DNA from: Phascolarctobacterium sp.
GTDB taxonomy: Bacteria > Bacillota > Negativicutes > Acidaminococcales > Acidaminococcaceae
Length of the DNA stretch: 15,219 nt
NCBI GenBank assembly: GCA_004558595.1
Contig: SFCN01000050.1
Span: forward strand, 1 to 15,219
Reading direction: 5' to 3'
Positions 12,245 through 15,219 of the stretch are shown one piece after another; the first letter of the stretch is position 1, and each line of letters begins with the position of its first letter. The notes under the pieces are model-generated. The model searched no databases and was not told the DNA's origin. It was given only the letters and a program-made list of their open reading frames with translations. Both the position numbers and the translations under genes were made by a program.

Positions 12245-15219
12245 TTAGAATTTCCACTCGAAGGTGGCCTTGCCGTAGATGCTGGAGCCACCCTTGCGAT
12301 AGATGTCGCTGCCCAGGGTTAGGCCCACATCGAGGCGATTAGGAGTCTTGAAAATGACGCCGGCGGCGATGCTCATGCTGTCGCGACCGTAGGTCTCAAT
12401 GGTATCTTCGATGGGGGTACCGGGGAATTCAGCCAGCTCATAGCTGGTGCGACCATTGTCGCTGAGGAGCTCATGGTTCCAAGCAACGCTGGCGTGGGCT
12501 TGCCATTGAGTGCTGTCGTAGCTATCCAAGGGCTTGGGATTGGTAACGAGGCGATAGCCCAGCTGAGTGCGCAGGGAGTCGTAGGTTGCGCTTTCCAGAT
12601 TGGTGCGGACAGCGCCACCGTCCTCGTGTACGCTGGGACGATGGGCAAAGCTGTAGTCCAATGCTGCAAAGGGACCACTCTTTACAACGCCGTGCTCCTT
12701 GGTCAGGGCTGCACCGATATTAAAGCTGCCGCTGTAGCCGGTCCAGTCGCCGTCAGCAGTGCCAGTATAACCACCGATATTGATGTTGCGGTGGCTGCGC
12801 ATTTGCTCAAGTCCGAGGCGGGCACTGCCAAAGGCCTGCCAGCCCTGCCATGCGGCAGGGGCGTAGCTGGCCTGCGCGCCCAGGTATAGGCCCTCGCCCT
12901 TGACGCGGCTACTAGCTTCGCTGGTGCTCTGATGATTTAGCGCAGCGTGGTAGCCGTGGGTTAGGCCATTATCCAGCGTGCGCTCCATGGCACCAATCAC
13001 ACCGCTGTTGTGATTGGTGTAGCCGTGTGCGCCGCTGTGTTGGTCGGTGTAGGCGCTAAAGGGCATTACGATGTTGCGCCAAGCGTTATATTTCGGTGCT
13101 TCATCCACAGCAGGCCCGCGCCCGCCGCCGGTGACGGTTGCTGGGATGTTATTGCTAAAGCTGCCCAGCATGTTGAGATTGTTCAGCATGCTGTGGGTGT
13201 TGAGAGTTGCCTGAGTAGAGCTGTGCATGATGCTGGGGTTCATTTGCTTGAGGGCGCTAGCTTTGCCTGCTCTATCCGCTGCATCCAGCTCTGTGAAAAG
13301 CTTTTGCCAATCTGCGCCATGCTCAGGAAGATTGCCAAGATAATCAAGGTTATCGTTCAAGATTTGGCCTAAAGCTTTTTGGGCAGCGCTTTGGCCATAA
13401 GTATCAAAATGACGTTCTCTATTGATAATAATATTACCATTGCCGTCTACAGTATGAGTTATAGTCATACCTTCGGTAGGTAATATATTGATGTTTAGAT
13501 TATTATTCATACTGTAGGAGCCGGTGGAGCCATCTGCCAATAAATTAATGGTTTGCTGGCTGCCGTAGAAATCCTTTTGAGGGACAATGTTTAGGGTGCC
13601 ATTTAAAGAAGCTGTGCCATTATTGGCTAAGGCTATTTTGGTGGAATTGCCGGAGCCGTCAATGGTGCTTGTAAGGGTGCCATGCTCGCTTTGAATGAAA
13701 TGGCCATTGTTTGTAACGGAAATTGTGCCTTGACCATTGCCAACTATTAAGTTGCCGGAGTTATTGAAGTGACCACCATCAATGGTAATGGCTCCGTCCG
13801 TACTGCTACTAGGTGCAGTTGTGTCGCGAACAGAAAGATTGGCACTATTGTTATAGGTAGCACCAGTATTAACATTGATGCGATAAACATCCACAATGGG
13901 TGAGCTGTCAGTGCTTGCAGTGGAAACGGTACGCAAGGCATAGGGGCTTATGGAATCTTGACCACTTGAAAAGTTTTTGCCGTTCGCCACATTCAGCACT
14001 AAGCTTTCGCTGCCAATAATGTTATCGCTAAAGCTCATGGTTTGATTTATATTGATATTAGTCAAACCATCCTCGTTTGCTGGTAGCCTATTTTCTAAGA
14101 AAACAGGGTTGGATTCGCTAAACAGCATGCCTTTAGGATTCCACTCAGAGATGATATCACCCTTGATGGTTGTGCCTGTGCCAATATTAATCTCTTTTAC
14201 ATAAGCATTTTTACTGATATAAATGGATGCCTCGCTGCCTTCAATAGTTCCATTAATGTTGCATTCCTTCACCAAGGGACCATTTAAGGCTGTTAAAAGC
14301 TTAGACGCTGGAATAATCATATCATAAGCAGTATGACGATAATTCTTATAGTAAATATAGGAGCCCACAATTTCAGTAGAGGGTACATCGTCACCGATAT
14401 CATTATGACCAAAATCAAAGCGCAGGGCAACGCCACCATCGCCAAAAGCTTTAACACTAGAGCCATTATCAATATTAACAGTGTGGTTGCGTCCCCAGGT
14501 TACAGCAATGCCGTTGCCGCCCTTGCCATTGGCAGTAACATCGGTTTGTAAATTTAACGCATTGTCTTGAGTGCCGTCTAAACGAATACCAATAGCGTAG
14601 TCACCGTCTGCCATAATTTTACCTGTTTGGGTAATATTATTTTTTTGACCATAAACGTGCAGGCCCACGCCCCAATCCTGCTTATTGGCCTGTCCATCTA
14701 GATAGGCTGTGCCAGCTTCATTGCGCGCAAAATAGCCCTTATCATTGGTGATTGTCAATCCATCATTATAAACGGAAAAGCCAAAGAAATTACGCCTATC
14801 AATGTCGTAGCCCAAATCCTGCATCATGGCCAGCTCTGCCTCCATGGGCACGGACCAATTGCGAAAATACTGATGGCTCAAAAAGCTGTTCTGCAATTCG
14901 ATATGACTCAGCTCAGGATAGCCCTCGTCACCATTGAGGGGCAAGCCGGGAACCTTGATGTTTGAATCCACGGGGAAATATAGTTGGGCATGGTCACTAC
15001 CGATAGTGAGAACATTATTAACATTCGTCCCACTAAAATAACAGCCACTGTCATAGGTGTGTTTAGCGTTTCCTTTGCTATCATAGCCATCGGATAGATA
15101 CATATAGAATTTTCCTGCTTCAGGTGTAATGCGCTCCTTTTCAGCAGTATTAATATAGACTATTTCATCCCCGACCTTCGCTTGCCTGCCATAAACATCA
15201 TAAATATGCATTGTATATT
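12245..15219 (-). CDS. Autotransporter (type Va) with metzincin-like N-terminal remnant, passenger and C-terminal beta-barrel; N-terminus outside window
   Basis: The frame is open to the right edge. The ATG at 15211 has no ribosome binding site and no signal peptide follows it, so the gene starts beyond the window. Numbering from that Met, 988 residues are visible. Residues 1 to about 150 contain LSHIELQNSFLSHQ, a Tyr/Arg/Asn/Trp stretch and PMEAELAMMQDLGYDIDRRN. This resembles the end of metzincin-like peptidase domains seen in other Negativicute and Fusobacterium autotransporters. About 150-615 is a passenger rich in Asn, Gly, Thr and Ser, with repeated short strand-turn units typical of a beta-helix. 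A helical linker (about 620-700) follows. The outer-membrane barrel runs from about Trp711 to the end, with alternating aromatic strands and a terminal FEWKF; the final Phe suits recognition by the BAM complex. It is transcribed toward the tRNA genes. It is probably a surface-exposed or secreted protein; its substrate or ligand is unknown. Confidence 0.88.
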   Translation of the reverse strand, partial: YTMHIYDVYGRQAKVGDEIVYINTAEKERITPEAGKFYMYLSDGYDSKGNAKHTYDSGCYFSGTNVNNVLTIGSDHAQLYFPVDSNIKVPGLPLNGDEGYPELSHIELQNSFLSHQYFRNWSVPMEAELAMMQDLGYDIDRRNFFGFSVYNDGLTITNDKGYFARNEAGTAYLDGQANKQDWGVGLHVYGQKNNITQTGKIMADGDYAIGIRLDGTQDNALNLQTDVTANGKGGNGIAVTWGRNHTVNIDNGSSVKAFGDGGVALRFDFGHNDIGDDVPSTEIVGSYIYYKNYRHTAYDMIIPASKLLTALNGPLVKECNINGTIEGSEASIYISKNAYVKEINIGTGTTIKGDIISEWNPKGMLFSESNPVFLENRLPANEDGLTNININQTMSFSDNIIGSESLVLNVANGKNFSSGQDSISPYALRTVSTASTDSSPIVDVYRINVNTGATYNNSANLSVRDTTAPSSSTDGAITIDGGHFNNSGNLIVGNGQGTISVTNNGHFIQSEHGTLTSTIDGSGNSTKIALANNGTASLNGTLNIVPQKDFYGSQQTINLLADGSTGSYSMNNNLNINILPTEGMTITHTVDGNGNIIINRERHFDTYGQSAAQKALGQILNDNLDYLGNLPEHGADWQKLFTELDAADRAGKASALKQMNPSIMHSSTQATLNTHSMLNNLNMLGSFSNNIPATVTGGGRGPAVDEAPKYNAWRNIVMPFSAYTDQHSGAHGYTNHNSGVIGAMERTLDNGLTHGYHAALNHQSTSEASSRVKGEGLYLGAQASYAPAAWQGWQAFGSARLGLEQMRSHRNINIGGYTGTADGDWTGYSGSFNIGAALTKEHGVVKSGPFAALDYSFAHRPSVHEDGGAVRTNLESATYDSLRTQLGYRLVTNPKPLDSYDSTQWQAHASVAWNHELLSDNGRTSYELAEFPGTPIEDTIETYGRDSMSIAAGVIFKTPNRLDVGLTLGSDIYRKGGSSIYGKATFEWKF

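Noticed and set aside
13010..13372. A 120-codon plus-strand open frame, and another at 12473-12889, opposite the autotransporter
   Set aside because: Both are antisense shadows of the barrel and linker coding region, with no ribosome binding site or known motif.
12500..15200. CRISPR-like or tandem DNA repeats in the autotransporter passenger
   Set aside because: The protein has repeated short strand-turn units, but the DNA shows no regularly spaced identical repeats.

Overview
The window looks like chromosomal DNA of an anaerobic, outer-membrane-bearing Firmicute (class Negativicutes; a gut-type Acidaminococcaceae-like genome is my guess). Three things point there. There is a single-chain pyruvate:ferredoxin oxidoreductase. 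The polA-mutM-coaE-lytic transglycosylase order is Firmicute-like. A large autotransporter has a C-terminal beta-barrel ending in Phe, which needs an outer membrane. The genus is inference only.

Layout. (1) Positions 1-2108, plus strand: the tail of a DUF697/YcjF-type GTPase-associated protein, a COG2509-type FAD-dependent oxidoreductase with a Cys cluster, and a small three-helix membrane protein. Spacing is short enough for one transcript. (2) 2224-3121: two tandem UspA-family stress proteins one base apart, closed by a strong terminator. (3) 3161-6846: the pyruvate:ferredoxin oxidoreductase gene as a single-gene unit with a near-consensus promoter, a palindrome over the -35 box, a leader hairpin and a strong terminator. 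(4) 6866-7045: two related inverted-repeat structures followed by an AT-rich promoter region. (5) 7084-11755: polA, mutM, coaE and a membrane-anchored lytic transglycosylase, tightly packed or overlapping and probably one operon. (6) 11807-12118: a consensus promoter, two tRNA-Leu genes (CAG and GAG anticodons) and a terminator. (7) 12126-12209: a convergent, probably bidirectional terminator and another short inverted repeat. (8) 12245 to the right edge, minus strand: an autotransporter whose N-terminus lies outside the window.

The genes are mainly housekeeping: pyruvate oxidation to acetyl-CoA and reduced ferredoxin, DNA replication and oxidised-base repair, the last step of CoA synthesis, peptidoglycan turnover and leucine decoding. 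The accessory part is the surface autotransporter, whose visible N-terminal portion resembles the end of a metzincin-like peptidase domain joined to a repetitive passenger. I found no CRISPR array, insertion sequence, prophage or clearly new multi-gene system. The least explained signals are the inverted-repeat family around polA and near 12200, the palindrome over the oxidoreductase promoter, and the autotransporter architecture.
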